64,000 nucleotides of DNA from Dactylorhiza incarnata (lineage: Eukaryota; Streptophyta; Magnoliopsida; Asparagales; Orchidaceae): assembly GCA_033032865.1 (NCBI GenBank), contig JAWHQI010000064.1, positions 7,130,001-7,194,000 of the forward strand. Direction: 5' to 3'. The notes beneath the pieces are model-generated. The model was not told where the DNA came from. It saw only the letters and a program-made list of their open reading frames with translations, and did no database searches. Positions 9,731-21,875 of the stretch are shown piece after piece. The translations under genes were made by a program, and so were the position numbers. The first letter of the stretch is position 1. The number at the start of each line of letters is the position of its first letter.

Positions 9731-10309
9731 TCATCCCATATTTGGTGCCTGGAGGCATTTCTTTATTCTTTGAAAGATGACCTCTCCCCAAGAGGGTTTC
9801 TTTTTCAGAATTATTCTTGTCATGAGGTCAAACATGTGCTGCGAGATTGTATCATGGGACCCTGGTTTGCAAAGAATGGCTTTTCCCACAATATTTGATA
9901 AAAGTTTTCCCTTTTGGTTGAAAAATTTCCTCTTCAATGAGCCAATTTTGGCATCATTGTACTCAGTCCATTTTAAAGCCTTTTTCTTGTCCTTTTCAGA
10001 GATGTCATCCTCCTCACTTGGACTGCAGGATGGAAGATGTAATGCTTTCTGTAGTTTTGTTGGGGTTATCTTGATTCTATCTTCTCCAATCTTTGACTTG
10101 AGGGAGCATTTGGAGGTGGACAACTTGACATTACCAAACCATTCCAGAACTTCAGTTCTGAGAATGGCACAAGGTTCAGATAGTAGAAATTCCAGGCCTT
10201 GGTCTTCTAGGAGTAGAATCACTCCCTTAATATCTTCTGGAGCATGGGCAAACCCATGCCTTACTATCTCATATCCTTCAAGAAGATCTTTAGAGCTTTT
10301 AGGAGCCAT
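9731..10309 (-). CDS. Sirevirus B extra ORF, N-terminal domain
   Basis: 192 residues starting MAPKSSKDLLEGYEIVRHGF and ending at a stop at 9,731. The segment LCKPGSHDTI..LMTRIILKKKPSWGEVIF matches, position for position, the segment LCKISAHDVI..LVLKKKINWG read across frames in Sirevirus D (about 60,930-61,050). The overall layout (a helical N-terminus, a strand of K-I-x-x-x-R-I-K-I-T type, then a helical C-terminus with HD..I) also recalls the 1-753 ORF of Sirevirus A, so these may be one protein family. It follows a TATA-like box and a palindrome array and therefore may have its own transcript. No enzyme motif is visible. Confidence 0.55.
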   Translation of the reverse strand: MAPKSSKDLLEGYEIVRHGFAHAPEDIKGVILLLEDQGLEFLLSEPCAILRTEVLEWFGNVKLSTSKCSLKSKIGEDRIKITPTKLQKALHLPSCSPSEEDDISEKDKKKALKWTEYNDAKIGSLKRKFFNQKGKLLSNIVGKAILCKPGSHDTISQHMFDLMTRIILKKKPSWGEVIFQRIKKCLQAPNMG

Positions 10310-10850
10310 TGCAGTGGTGGAGGAATGCGCTGGAACGGAAGAGTAGGTTTTTCATCTCTGCGGCTAGAAGAGAAGGGTTGTGTGCTTTTCACTAATCAGA
10401 TTGGCTATTTATATGGCTTAAGATTTAGGTAAAATTAAACCTAGTAATTGAATTTGATTGCTCTTATAATTCTAAGTGTAAATGAAACGACATCATAAGT
10501 TGAGTTCGTCGAACACAAACTGAGTTCGTCAAACACAAAGCTGAGTTCGTCGAACTCAAACTGGAATTCGTCGAACACAAAGCTGTTCATCTGAAATTAT
10601 ATCATAAAACTGAGTTCATCGAACTCAAACTGAGTTCGTCGAACACAAAGCTGAGTTCGTCGAACTCAAAGCTGAGTTCGTCGAACTCAAACTGGAGTTC
10701 GTCGAACTGAAGAAAAAATCTGTTGAAATGGCTGGAAGACTGATTTCGTCGAGCTGAGGAGCAATTTTGTCGAACTGAGACACGACGTTCGTCGAACCCA
10801 GGAAAGAGTTCGTCGAACCCAGGAAAGAGTTCGTCGAACAGAGACTTTTC
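10310..10850 (-). promoter_or_regulatory. Internal promoter-like region with TTCGTCGAA array
   Basis: A minus-strand TATA-like box (CCATATAAATAGCC, 10,403-10,416) lies about 100 bp upstream of the ATG at 10,309. Directly upstream of it, 10,500-10,835, are a dozen or so copies of TTCGTCGAA in units of about 21 bp. The layout copies that of the LTR promoters in this window. The stretch 10,851-11,032 after it is AT-rich without features. Confidence 0.5.
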
Positions 10851-11032
10851 CCAGCTGACTAATTGTAACCTTAAGCTCAGTTGAAACAGATTGTTTTGGT
10901 TAAGCTTATCATACTACTTTAAAATCATTAGTGATATGATTACTTGGATGCCTAATCCTGTCTCTCATAGGGTTGATGTGTCAACATTTTGAGTTATATC
11001 AAATCAAGATTGGAAGAATGAAGTGTTTTACA

Positions 11033-11980
11033 CTATTCTACATTTAACATTCCTAGTTCAATCTTGAAGGCATTAAACTTGTCCTCATCAAATGGCTTAG
11101 TGAAGATATCAGCCACTTGACTGTCAATGGGGACAAATTTAAGGCAGATATCTTGAGATTCTACATGTTCTCTTATAAAATGATATCTTATTTCTATATT
11201 CTTAATCCTGCTGTGGGAGACAGGATTCTTAGCAATAGAGATAGCACTGGATGAGTCACAATAAATAGGAGAGTTACTTACCTTGAGGTTGTAGTCCTCT
11301 AGCTGGTGTTGAATCCACAATAGTTGTGCACAACAGCTCCCTGCAGAAATGTATTTAGACTCAGCTGTGGAGATAGACACAGTTGTTTGCTTTTTGCTGC
11401 TCCATGAAATCAACCTTCTTCCTAGGAATTGAGAAGTGCCACTTGTGCTTTTCCTGTCTTCTTTGCAGCCTGCAAAATCTGCATCTGAAAATCTAGTTAG
11501 TTCAAAATCATTGTTCTTAGGGTACCAAAGGCCAAGATGTAGGCTGCCTTTAAGGTATCTTAGAATCCTCTTTGCAGCTGTGTAGTGGGATTCCTTAGGA
11601 CATGTCTGGTACCTAGCACACGCACATGTAGCATACATAATATCTGGTCTACTAGTAGTTAAATATACCAGGGATCCAATGATGCACCTGTATATGGATT
11701 CATCAAAGGTCTTGCCCTTCTCATCCTTGTCCAGGGAAATGTTGGACCCCATGGGAGTTTTCATGGTGGAAGCTGATTCCATCCCAAACTTCTTGATAAG
11801 CTCCCTAGTATACTTGGTCTGAGAAATGAATATACCTTCATCAGACTATTTTACTTGGAGGCCTAAAAAGTACTTGAGCTCTCCCATACTGCTCATCTCA
11901 AACTCCCCCTGCATTAGGTTTGCAAACCTTTTGCAGAGGTTGTCATCAGTAGACCCAAATATTATGTCATCAACATATAT
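11033..11980 (-). pseudogene. RNase H and end of reverse transcriptase, Sirevirus B pol
   Basis: The frame starts with the catalytic YVDDIIFGSTD of reverse transcriptase just after a stop codon at 11,981, has a second stop near 11,845 (GLQVK*SDEG), and then stays open to 11,033. The RNase H part shows DADFAGCKEDRKSTSG, the STAESKYIS segment, YCDSSSAISIAKNP and the copia C-terminal hallmark DIFTKPF. Together these mark a Ty1/copia pol C-terminus. Two stops disable it. Confidence 0.93.
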
Positions 11981-12562
11981 TTAGACTAGGAGACACTTGC
12001 CCCTTGTTTCCCTAAGAAACAATGTGATATCTATCTTTCCCCTCAAGAATTTGTTCTTGATGAGAAAGCTAGACAATGTCTCATACCAAGCCCTAGGGGC
12101 TTGCTTAAGACCATAAAGAGCTTTCCTAAGTAAGTAAACATGACTAGAAAGGGTAGGATATACAAAACCTGATGGTTGCTCAACATATACCTCTTCCTTC
12201 AAGTCACCATTGAGGAAGGCTGATTTGACATCCATTTGATACACTTTGAATCCCTTGTGGGCAGCATTGGCAAGGAATAGCCTAATTGCTTCCAACCTTG
12301 CAACAATGGTAAAGGTTTGATCAAAGTATATCCCTTCTTCCTGTCTATACCCCTTGGCAACCAGCCTTGCCTTGTTCTTTATGATTGTGCCATTTTCATC
12401 TAACTTGTTCCTATAAATCCATTTGGTACCTATGATATTGTGTCCTTGTGGTTTTGGCACCAATTTCCATACCTTGCATCTCTTGAATTTTAGAAGTTCT
12501 TCTTGCATAGCTTGAATCCAAAAGGTGTCTTGGTTGGCTTCTTCAAATTTTTTGGGCTCCAT
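11981..12562 (-). pseudogene. Reverse transcriptase, N-terminal and palm part, Sirevirus B pol
   Basis: Residues include [41 protein letters not shown] (the first catalytic Asp is in QMDVKSAF) and [13 protein letters not shown], all typical of copia reverse transcriptase (RVT_2). A TAA stop at 11,981 falls just before YVDD, so the enzyme is cut in two. The start of the frame overlaps the end of the integrase frame by about 20 nt, which points to a frameshift at 12,543-12,562. Confidence 0.93.
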
Positions 12563-13775
12563 TTTTTGATAGGAAGCTCAAGAATAGGGCTTCATTATGA
12601 GCCCTACTTCTGGTTAATACACCTTGATTCTGATATGCAATTATTTGTTCTCTTGGATGATCCCTTAGATGTCTTACAACTGTAGGCAGTCTGTTCTCAG
12701 CTTGCTGTGCTATTTCTGCTAGTTCAGCCGTGTCTTCATCAGCATTGACTTCTTCCTCTTTAGGGATGGCAGCATCAGAATAAGCTTTGCTGCTGCTGGG
12801 TGTATCTTGTATAGACATCCTTTCCATATCCTTTTCATTTCCTGCCAAGACAGAAGATCTAGACCGGCCCTTATATATTAGGCTGGTCTCATCAAATACT
12901 ACATGCATAGACTCCTCTACAACATGAGTTTTCTTGTTATACACTCTATAAGCTCTACTATGTGAGCTATAGCCAACAAGAGCACCCACATTGCATTTCT
13001 CTGCAAACCTTACTAATTGAGATTTTCCATTGTTTAAAATGTAGCATTTGGAGCCAAAGATTCTAAAGTATGAAATTGTAGGTTGTTTGCCTTTCAGAAT
13101 CTCATAGGGAGTTATTCCATGAACCTTATTGATGGGAGCTCTATTGAGAACATGACATGCAGTATTGACTGCCTCAGCCCATAAGTATTCTGGGAGTGAG
13201 GAGTCACTAAGCAGTGTTCTCCCAGCTTCTATCAAGGTCCTATTCCACCTCTCAGCCAGACCATTTTGTTGTGGAATCCTTGGGGAGGAGAACTCTTGGG
13301 TGATACCATATTCTTGACAAAACCTTGTCATAGCTTCAGATTGAAATTTTGTGACATGGTCAGTTCTAGTCCTGACCACAACACATTGCAAGTCATTCTG
13401 AATTGCTTTGACATGAGTTATAAAGATATTTAGAGTATCAGACTTCTTCTTTAGGAAGAATACTCATGTATATTTTGAGTGATCATCAACAATCACCAAA
13501 GTATACAACTTCCCACCTAGGCTCTGAATTGGCAAAGGACCAAACAAGTCCATATGCAAGAGATAAAGACATCTTTTAGTGTCTTTGGAGCCAATACTTT
13601 TAAAGGTGGCCCATGTTTGCTTACCCATTTGGCAAGCATGACAGGGACCACTTTTAATACATTTTATATTAGGACTATTCCTAACAAGGTTTTTAGAGAA
13701 TAGTCTATACATTGTCTTGTAGTTAATGTGAGCAAGTCTCTTGTGCCATTGAACACAAAAGGGACTCATTCTCAT
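12543..13775 (-). pseudogene. Integrase, Sirevirus B pol
   Basis: The zinc-binding region HKRLAHINYKTMY..CHACQMGKQTW lies at about 13,620-13,750 (GAG_pre-integrase). The core follows with HMDLFGPLP (first Asp), TDHVTKFQSE (second Asp) and QNGLAERWNRTL (catalytic Glu). A stop near 13,464 and a frame change between 13,391 and 13,464 separate the first two parts. The C-terminal extension runs to 12,543 and is rich in S, E and D. Confidence 0.92.
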
Positions 13776-14184
13776 TAGCTACTAGACAAACAGATGTAAG
13801 TGAATTACTACATATAAAGTCTAAGCAATAAACATTCCCACTCCTAGTGCCTGAGAGAATGGTCTCTAAGTCTTTAGACTTTTTAATCAAGCACTTGTTA
13901 TTGTGGAATTCAAAGACATATCCGAGATCACATAGTTGACTTATGCTTACTAGGTTGTGTTGCAACCCTTCAACATAAGATACCCTTGTAATTGAGAATA
14001 TGCCATTGGAGATCATACCATATCCTTTGGTGATTCCCCTTTCTGACCCCCCAAAGATAACTTTGGGTCCATTCTTCACAGCCTTGTAGTCCTGTAGAAG
14101 ATTTCTTGTTCTTGTCATGTGCTTTGAGCACCCACTGTCCAAGTACCAAATTTGGTTGAGGCTGGTACTTGAACTATCCTGCAA
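13723..14184 (-). pseudogene. Aspartic protease region, Sirevirus B pol
   Basis: The segment IWYLDSGCSKHMT gives the copia protease active site (the Asp of DSG at about 14,138). It is followed by VIFGGSERGITKGYG and LQHNLVSISQLCDLGY, which are usual for plant copia protease. A frameshift at the end (13,723-13,775) separates it from the integrase zinc-binding region. Confidence 0.9.
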
Positions 14185-14192
14185 GAAGGAGT

Positions 14193-16743
14193 TTAGTTAT
14201 CCTTAGGAGCCCAAATAGCTATGTGTCCTAGGTACTTGTTAGCATGATGAAATGACCTTACACTAGCTGCACCCTTTGCAGGAAGGCTCATCTTTGCACA
14301 TGGCACATTAGGATTGTGCCAACAGTCAATGGCAAAGTGTCCCACTTTACCACAGCACCAACATTCATGAATGTTGTATCTCCTCTTCTGAACATTTCTT
14401 GCAGGGTGTGCATCACATTCCACATGTTCAGGAGGAGAGACAACAACTTTTCTCTTATTTCTTTCAGCAAGGATTTAGCTGAAAGTCAATCTGTGGATAG
14501 TCTTTGTAGTCTTTGTATTAATGGCATCAGCTTGCTTTGGCTTTTGGGCAATGCAAGTGTTGATGGCATTAGACACTAAGCAATTAGACATGTCCACTGA
14601 TTTGACAGCAGTCATGTTCTTGGCTGAATCAACCTTAGAAGGGCTTGCTTTCTTATTCTTGATTGAAGGGGCTGATCCACCAAATACAAATGGTCAAGGT
14701 TGGGCCATTTGAATTTCCTCATGGGGAGCCTTCATAGCACTCAATCCCATACCCTTTCTTCCACTATGGGAAGGAGTGTTTTCCTTCCTATATGTACTCT
14801 CATTCTTCCAGTGACCATACATGCTTTCATGGTCATACCTATTTGAAGGGAGTAATAACTTTTGAAAGGTGGTTTGAGGCTTAGCCTTACCCCTGATCTT
14901 TTCTCCACTCCCTTCTCCTACTTCCATTTTATTGAATCCTAGTCCTCTCCCATTGGATTGAGAAGAGAAGGAGTCAATAATAGGGAGCACAAATTTTGGC
15001 TTGGAGAATTGAGCCACTAGGCTTCTTTCTTTCACAAGCTTCTCCTCAAGATCCTTGATGACCTTGTTCTTCAAGGATATGGTGCTCAGATGGGTGATAG
15101 TTATCCCCTTCAGATGGATAATTTCCCTATACATCTGACTCATCTTGGTAGAAGATTCAGTGCATTCTTGTTTTTCCATCTTAATTAAATCAATCTCTTG
15201 GGCTTGCCTCTTGGCTAGCTTTTTGCTCCTTTTCAGAGCTTCCAAGAGAGCATCATACTTGTCAATCAATTGATTGACATCTACCTCAGCTTCTAAATCA
15301 CTTCCACCAATTGAAGAAGGTGCTCCAGATTCTGGGCCAGTCTCATAATCAGAAGAGGATATGGAATGAATTAATACCTGTTCGTTTTCTGAGATGTTCC
15401 GACTTTCCTCCTCATCAGTGATGACCATGAGGCCTAGCTGAACATTGTCCTCTTCATCCTCCTCTATATCACTATCTGAGTGTGATAGAGGGGCCCTGAC
15501 TCCAACCTTGGCAGCAGGATAATCTTCATCTTTTTCTGCTGCAAACAACCCTATGTAGGCTTCTTCTTCATTCTCTGAATCTGAAGATGAGGATTCTGAT
15601 CCACTCCAGCTTTTTCCTTTCATTGCAAGGAACAATTTTTCACCCTTCCTATCCTTTTGGTGATGGTGCTTCTTATCACCGTTCTCCTTCCTTTTGGCTG
15701 GACAGTCAGCTATGATATGTCCAGGTTTGCTGCAACAATAGCAAATAATGTTATTTGAAATATGTTTACTAGATTTGGAATCATACCTGTCACCCTTTGG
15801 GTGCTATCTTTCAGGTTTCCTGTGATTTTTCTTGGAGTGTGATGAGGAGGAGGGCTTGTTCTTCCATTGCTTCCTCCTCATCATCTTCTTGAATTGCCTT
15901 GAGAAGGCAGCAAACTCTTCATCAGAGGAAGAGCTATCTGAGGTGCTGATTTCAGATTTTTCAGATTCAACGCCTCTCCTTGGAGGAGACACCATCCTGC
16001 CCTTGCTTTTCTTGGAGCTGTCAGCTTTGAGAGCTACAGATTTCTCCCTTGCCTGAGCCCTTGTTGAGGTGTCCTCTTCCTTTCTTGCAGACAGCTACAT
16101 CTCATAAGAGAGCAGCTTTCCAAATAGTGTATGAGTGGGGGTCTCACCAAGCTTAGCCACTTCCCTGATAGCACAGACTTTTTGTGTCCCAATCCCTTGT
16201 TAGAGATCTAAGGAACTTATCATTCAGCTCATAATCAGTGAACACTCTCTCAAAGGTTCTCAGCTTATTGACTATTCTGAAGAACCTCTCATAGCACATA
16301 GAGATGCTCTCCTGGCTGAGCTGCCTGAAGGCTTCATACTTTTGGTTAAGGAGTGACTTTCTATCATCCCTTACTTCAGCTGTCCCTTCCATATATACTA
16401 CTAATGTGTCCCATATTTCCTTGGCAGTGGTGCAGTGTACCAAGTTTTGAAATGTGGAATCATCAATAGCATTAACTATGATGTTCTGGGCTCTTTTGAC
16501 GATGGTGAACAATGCAAGTTCATCCTTGGTCAAGTCATTGAAAGTCTTGGGAACTATTCTTGTTGGATCTATGGTGGAGGCACTTTGAAAGGTGAAAGGC
16601 CCTTGCTTTATAGTTATGTAGATCCTTGGGTCAGATGCTTCCATAAACAATCTAACCCTTTGCTTCCATATGCCAAAGTTTTCTTTGTTGCATATGGGCA
16701 ACTTCATGGATCCCATCTCCTTCTGCAATCCATAGGAAGCCAT
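14193..16743 (-). pseudogene. Gag of Sirevirus B with two CCHC zinc knuckles
   Basis: The first part (16,743-16,153) begins MASYGLQKEMGSMKLPICNK and has the capsid-type segment TAKEIWDTLVVYMEGTAEVR seen in UBN2-type gags. Breaks follow near 16,150, 15,996 and 15,640. The first zinc knuckle CYCCSKPGHIIADC is at 15,702-15,743. A long S/E/D-rich and coiled-coil stretch follows at 14,694-15,635. The second knuckle CWCCGKVGHFAIDC is at about 14,322-14,363. The long gag with two knuckles and a coiled coil is usual in Sireviruses, and Sirevirus C has the same plan. Several stops and frameshifts disable it. Confidence 0.88.
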
Positions 16744-16802
16744 TGGATTGATAAGACTATTCCTTTATAAGATCTGGTCAGACAGTTATGTCCTTCTTGA
16801 CC

Positions 16803-16820
16803 AACCTCCCTCTGATACCA
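16803..16820 (-). other. Primer binding site of Sirevirus B
   Basis: On the minus strand, two bases after the 5' LTR, stands TGGTATCAGAGGGAGG, complementary in its first part to the 3' end of initiator methionine tRNA as in other copia elements. Confidence 0.88.
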
Positions 16821-16822
16821 CT

Positions 16823-17546
16823 TGATAGTTTATGTAGGATGTAGTCTTAAACAACTAGAGGGGGGTGAATAGATTTCTTTTGTTTTAGGCTTAGTGTTTT
16901 CTGATTTTAGGTTAGTAAAGTATCAAGCACAGAAAACAAACAAAGATTTATAGAGGTTCCTCAAGACAGGGTGTCTTGAGTAGTCCTCTTTCCCCCTTCA
17001 CCTTTCTAACAATGAGTTAGACAAGGCCAACTTCTCCAAACTCAGCTCCAAGAGCCTACAGCACAGATCCCACAGGATCTCTCAGGTTTTCCCAAACCCT
17101 ACCTCAGGCACAGCAGCCCTACCTCAGAGGAATCCACCTCCTACAACTCAGACCACCTCCTGGTCCTACCTCAAGCTGACCTCTCAGCTCTAGCACTCAT
17201 GCTAATCAGCCTTACACACTCAGGCAATAAAGCCATACAGTCTCAGAACCCAAAGGCTCCTACAAATGATATAATAAGGTTTACAGATTGAAGGAAGAAT
17301 AGATCAAGCCTTGTTCTTCTTCTTCTTCTTGATAGCTGTTGTTGCAGACTTGAACCAGGGAGGAGAAGTGCAGCTCCAATCTTGATTCTTCTTGATCAGT
17401 CCTTCAGATGAAGGTCTTGATCTACTTGCTCTATCTTGAGATGAATCAAGATAAGCTATCTCTTCTCTCCTTGCAGCCTTGTGTGAGCTCAGTTCTTGGT
17501 TGCCGACAATCGAACAGTATATTCTTGAGTTTGTGTGCTGGAGAGT
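16823..17546 (-). repeat. 5' LTR of Sirevirus B, part 1
   Basis: It matches 5,871-6,594 closely, from TGATAGTTTATG to GTGCTGGAGAGT. The rest of this LTR is at 26,487-26,953 beyond the nested element; 724 plus 467 bp gives the same 1,191 bp as the other LTR. The leader hairpins lie at about 17,050-17,260. Confidence 0.93.
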
Positions 17547-19721
17547 TGATGATTAAAATTTTATTTGAGAGCGCCGCAGAAGCTTTCTGGGGTGCGGGTA
17601 GAATTCGGCGGGCGCATTCGAGGCGTCTCGCGAGTACTCCTACTTCGAGGAACTAACCATTATCCTACCTATCGAGATGATGGAAGTAATAGTATTTCCT
17701 TCTTTCGGAATATCGACGACCACGCCGCGACGGTGGCGCCGAGTTCAATTAAATTTTTAATATAGAAAAGGAGAGTTTTTGCGAAGTTTTCGTATCGTTA
17801 TTATCCTATCTAATCATTCGAAAAGGCAAGTATACCTTATCGCGTATAGTATATGATAATTTTTTAGAAAATTATTAAGATCGTATTTAGATCCGGGTCT
17901 GTCGAGTACTTCTACTTTGAGAAAACGCGCTATTATTTTATCGATCGATTGCGTGATTTAAAAGAAATTGAAATTACAGAATTTAAAGGACAGAAATTGA
18001 AAGACAGAAATTGAAATACATAAATGCAATCTCTACCCAAATAGGTAGAGGGGAAGTAAATGCGTGAGCGAGTTCTACCCAAATGGGTAGACAGAAAATA
18101 AATGCAGGACGATAAAAAAGCTACGCTATGAAAGAAAATTGCATAAGCTATTAATAGAACTAGAAAAAAAGAACGAAAACATAAAACAACAAAAAGAAAA
18201 GTAACGAAAACGAAAAACAACGAAGGCGGAAATTGCGCGGACGAAAAATAACGAGAACGAAAATTGCTTCGAAACGAAAAATAAACGAAAACATAATGTT
18301 CGGCTCTAATCTCTACCACGTCAAGGAAGAAAAGGAATGAAAATTATGACGGTGAATAAATTCGAATCAAAGCGAAAAACAATATTATTACGGCAATAAA
18401 TAAATTTAGCGAAAAAAACAGAAAATTGCGGGAATTGAAATTAAATTAGAAAGCAGAAAATGCAGGAATTGAAATTACTGAAATTAAACTAAGTTATGAA
18501 TTAAAATTACAGGACAGAAATAAATTGCAGAATTGAAATTGCACGAAATAAAAACTAAACTTATTTTATTGTCATAATAAAAGAGTTTACAAGAAAAAAG
18601 ACAAGAAATAAAAATTTCAAGAAATAAAAAACATTACAACAATTAAAAAGAAAAATGAAAATACAAAAAGAAAATAAAAAAAAAAACACAAAAACTAAGG
18701 TGGAAAAGGATTGGTGGAAGATCACCCAAAAGGGCAATCCAGGAGGGAGGATTGAAGAGGGGGTCAGCCTCTATTTATAGACAAAATTGGGCTGCACTTA
18801 GCAAAAAAGGAATAGCAGCTGGCGGTTTGACTGGAGAGGTTGGCAAGTTTGACTTGAGCACTGGTGGGGTGCGGGTAGCAGCTGACTGATTCTAGAAGGA
18901 GAGTGGTGGTGGGTTGGAGTGAGCTGGCGGGTTGGGTCTCAGCTGCTGCGTTCATCTCACAAGTTTGGTTCGTCTCTGCGGTTCGAGCTGGTCTCAGCGG
19001 GCTGTTCATCGAGCGCAGTGGAGAGTTCGTCGAATGCAGCGGAGAGGGATTCGTCGAATGCCGCTCGGGGAGAGTTCGTCGAACGCAGGGCGCCTTTCGT
19101 CGAATGCCTGCAGACATATATATAGTTAGTTATATGTTTATATATAGTATATATATAGTTCGTCGAACGCCGCTTGGGGAGAGTTCGTCGAACGCAGGTC
19201 AGGGAGAGTTCGTCGAACGCAGCTCGGGGAGAGTTTGTCGAACGCAGCACGGGGTGAGTTCGTCGAACGCAGGTCGGGGAGAGTTCGTCGAACGCAGCTC
19301 GGGGAGAGTTCGTCGAACGCAGCATGGGGCTCGTCGAACGCAGTTCGGGGAGAGTTCATCGAATGCAGGGCCTTTCGTCGAACGCCTACAGACTTATATA
19401 TATTATTATTATTTATTATATATATATAAATATATACATATATATTTCATTATATTTAATATATACATTATTATTACTATATGTTTATATTTAGTATATA
19501 TATATACTACTTAAATAGTATATATTTACATAATTACTTACATAAATATTTACATATTTATTATATTGTTTTAATATATACTTAAATAATTCATTTTACA
19601 TATAAATATAAATATATAAAAACAATTCATTTATTCAATATTTAACAAGAAATATTACAAATTTTTAATAAAACTATACAAAAACTATATAGAAAATAAG
19701 TATATTTTTTCTATTTATCAA
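17547..19721 (-). repeat. LTR copy 1 of the nested element (3' LTR)
   Basis: 2,175 bp. Minus-strand TATA-like box CTATAAATAG at 18,771-18,780. An array of about 25-bp units with TTCGTCGAACGC at about 19,025-19,390 lies upstream of it in transcription sense. Its 19,390-19,721 end is very AT-rich. Short frames that cross the array are repeat artefacts. Confidence 0.9.
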
Positions 19722-21875
19722 ATACCCCCATACTTAAGCTTTTGCTATTCCAGAGCAAAAGTACGAAAATACTCTTAAGACATTAATAAAATTTCTAGTT
19801 CACTAAAAAATCAAAAAAAATCAAAAAGTAAGTTTAAAGTAAATTTTAGAGATTTAATGAGGTAAATCCTAAGCTATGAAAATGACTTAAAAAGAGCAAA
19901 ATATTTTATCAAACAAGACCTCTTAAGTTAGCTAAATGGCAAACAATATTGCAATCGTTAGTGACAAAATTAAACTAGAATTATAAAACTTTAACTTGTT
20001 ATGAAATTTCTAAGGAAAAAAATAAAAACTACTAAATATTGCTCTCCAAAAAATTTAATTTTTTCTAGGTTTCAATTATATTGGCTAAGGGGTGGGGAGA
20101 AACTTGGTAAGAGAAGAGATTTTTGAATTAGAGTGATGAATTTTATCCTCTCACCCCAATTTTCATTTGAGTTTGGGTTAGGGAATGAAATCTTATTCCC
20201 ATATATTTTTTTCTCTTCAAAAATATCTAATGCCTATGTTTACGGAACGAAATCTTGTTCTCATTGACATAAGATCTTTTCCTTTAATTAATTGGGTGCC
20301 TATGTTTACGGAATGAAATCTTATTCTCATTGACATAAGATCTTTTAAACCAAATTACCAAGGAAATGGAATAATAGGTAAGAGGTTTAGAAATTTCTAG
20401 ATTTGAAATAAAAAATTTAGAGAGCAAGATAAAGTAGATACAATTTTCCAAAGCTTTCAAAAGTTTGAAGTATGAATAATTTAGAGTTTAGGGTTGTTTT
20501 TTTCTAACATAATACAACAAGTAGCAATTTAAAACTAACGAGAAGCAGTGCTAAAAGAAATTCTCTAATTAAATTGAATTCATAGAGTGCTTTTTAAAAC
20601 CAAATCTCTGAAAATTTAAATCTTACGAACTATGATAAAATGAACTAAAAGCAAACCAAAGATAATGAAAATGCTTAAAAATAAATCGACTAGCCTTGAA
20701 AGTTATAAAAAGCCAAGTAGGGGTTTTATTCTATTTTTGGATTTTTTGGATAAGTTTTTCATCATTTTTTTTAATTTATATTATGATCTCTTTTTTTTGG
20801 ATTTTTTTGTTGTAACAAAATACATATAAATAGTTAATAAGAAGAAAAAAAGAAAAAGAAAAAGAAAGAAAGGAAAATAGAAACATAAATATTTTTTTTT
20901 TGTTATAACAAATTTCTAAGTAAATTTTTTTCAATTTTTTTTATTTTTCAAATCTTTATCTTATATATACATTAATACTTAAAAAGGAAAAAGAAGAAAA
21001 GGAACAAAAAAGACATCAAAATTTTTTCATAATGATATTTTTTTATTTTTTTCAAATGTGCATAAATATATACATAGTTTTATTTTTTTCATTTTTTTGA
21101 GGTTTTTCTAATATGGGAGAGACAAAAATAATTACAAAAGGAGGGGAAAACACCACAATACTTAAAAGTCAACATTGTCCTCAATGTTGAAATTAAGTAT
21201 GAGGAACAAGTCTATATGTACAAAAGCATGAAAAATACAAGAAAGGAAATAGCAGGGGGAAAAAGCACATCCCTGATTTGGAGACGGGATGACCGGATTA
21301 ATACCTGCAAAATATTGTTAAATAAAAACTAAATTTTTAGTATAAGAAAAATAAAACAAAAAACACTTATACAAAACAAAACACAACTATACAAAACAAA
21401 ATAAGAAAAACAAAAGAAAGGAAAAAACTATTGTCATTTTTATGAGTTTTGTAAAAAAAATAATTTATTTTGGTTTTCTTTTTTCTTTTTACAAAAAGAT
21501 ATAGCAAACTTTATTTATATAAACAAAAATTATAGGAAATAAAACAAAACAAGTAAAAAGAAAGAAAGAAAGACACAATTTTTTGGTGTGAGCTTTTTAA
21601 AGTTTTTTCATTTTTTGTAATTTTTTTGGATTTCTTAAAATTTATAAAAATAAGGAATGACATATTTTTGGTGTTTGGGGGGGTTTTTAATTTTTTTGTT
21701 TAGTTTTTTAAAGAAAAAAATGATAAGGAATGGAATATTTTTGTGTTTTTGAGGTTTTTTAAATTTTTGGTTTGGTTTTTCTTTTTTGTTAAAGGAGAAA
21801 AAATAAGGATAAAATCAGTAGACTTTTCTCTTTTCAAAATATCAACAAAAGTCCCCGACAACAGCGCCAAAAACT
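19722..21875 (-). other. Internal region 1 of the nested element
   Basis: AT-rich, with no coding capacity. The polypurine tract (GTATGGGGGTATT, minus strand) abuts the LTR at 19,722-19,734. The block GCCTATGTTTACGGAATGAAATC is present twice near 20,233 and 20,290 (quoted in part; one base differs). Confidence 0.8.
21851..21869 (-). other. Primer binding site, Asp-tRNA-like
   Basis: The minus strand reads TGGCGCTGTTGTCGGGGAC, close to the Asp-tRNA-type site TGGCGCCGTTGCCGGGGA used by Athila elements. It lies 6 bp from LTR copy 2 and fixes the orientation of the element. Confidence 0.75.

Noticed and set aside
18903..19514. 203-codon ORF with repeated SSNAG/ERSSGRVRRTQ words, and similar frames at 23,322-23,798
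   Set aside because: They are translations of the TTCGTCGAACGC array in the LTRs of the nested element, open in several frames at once.
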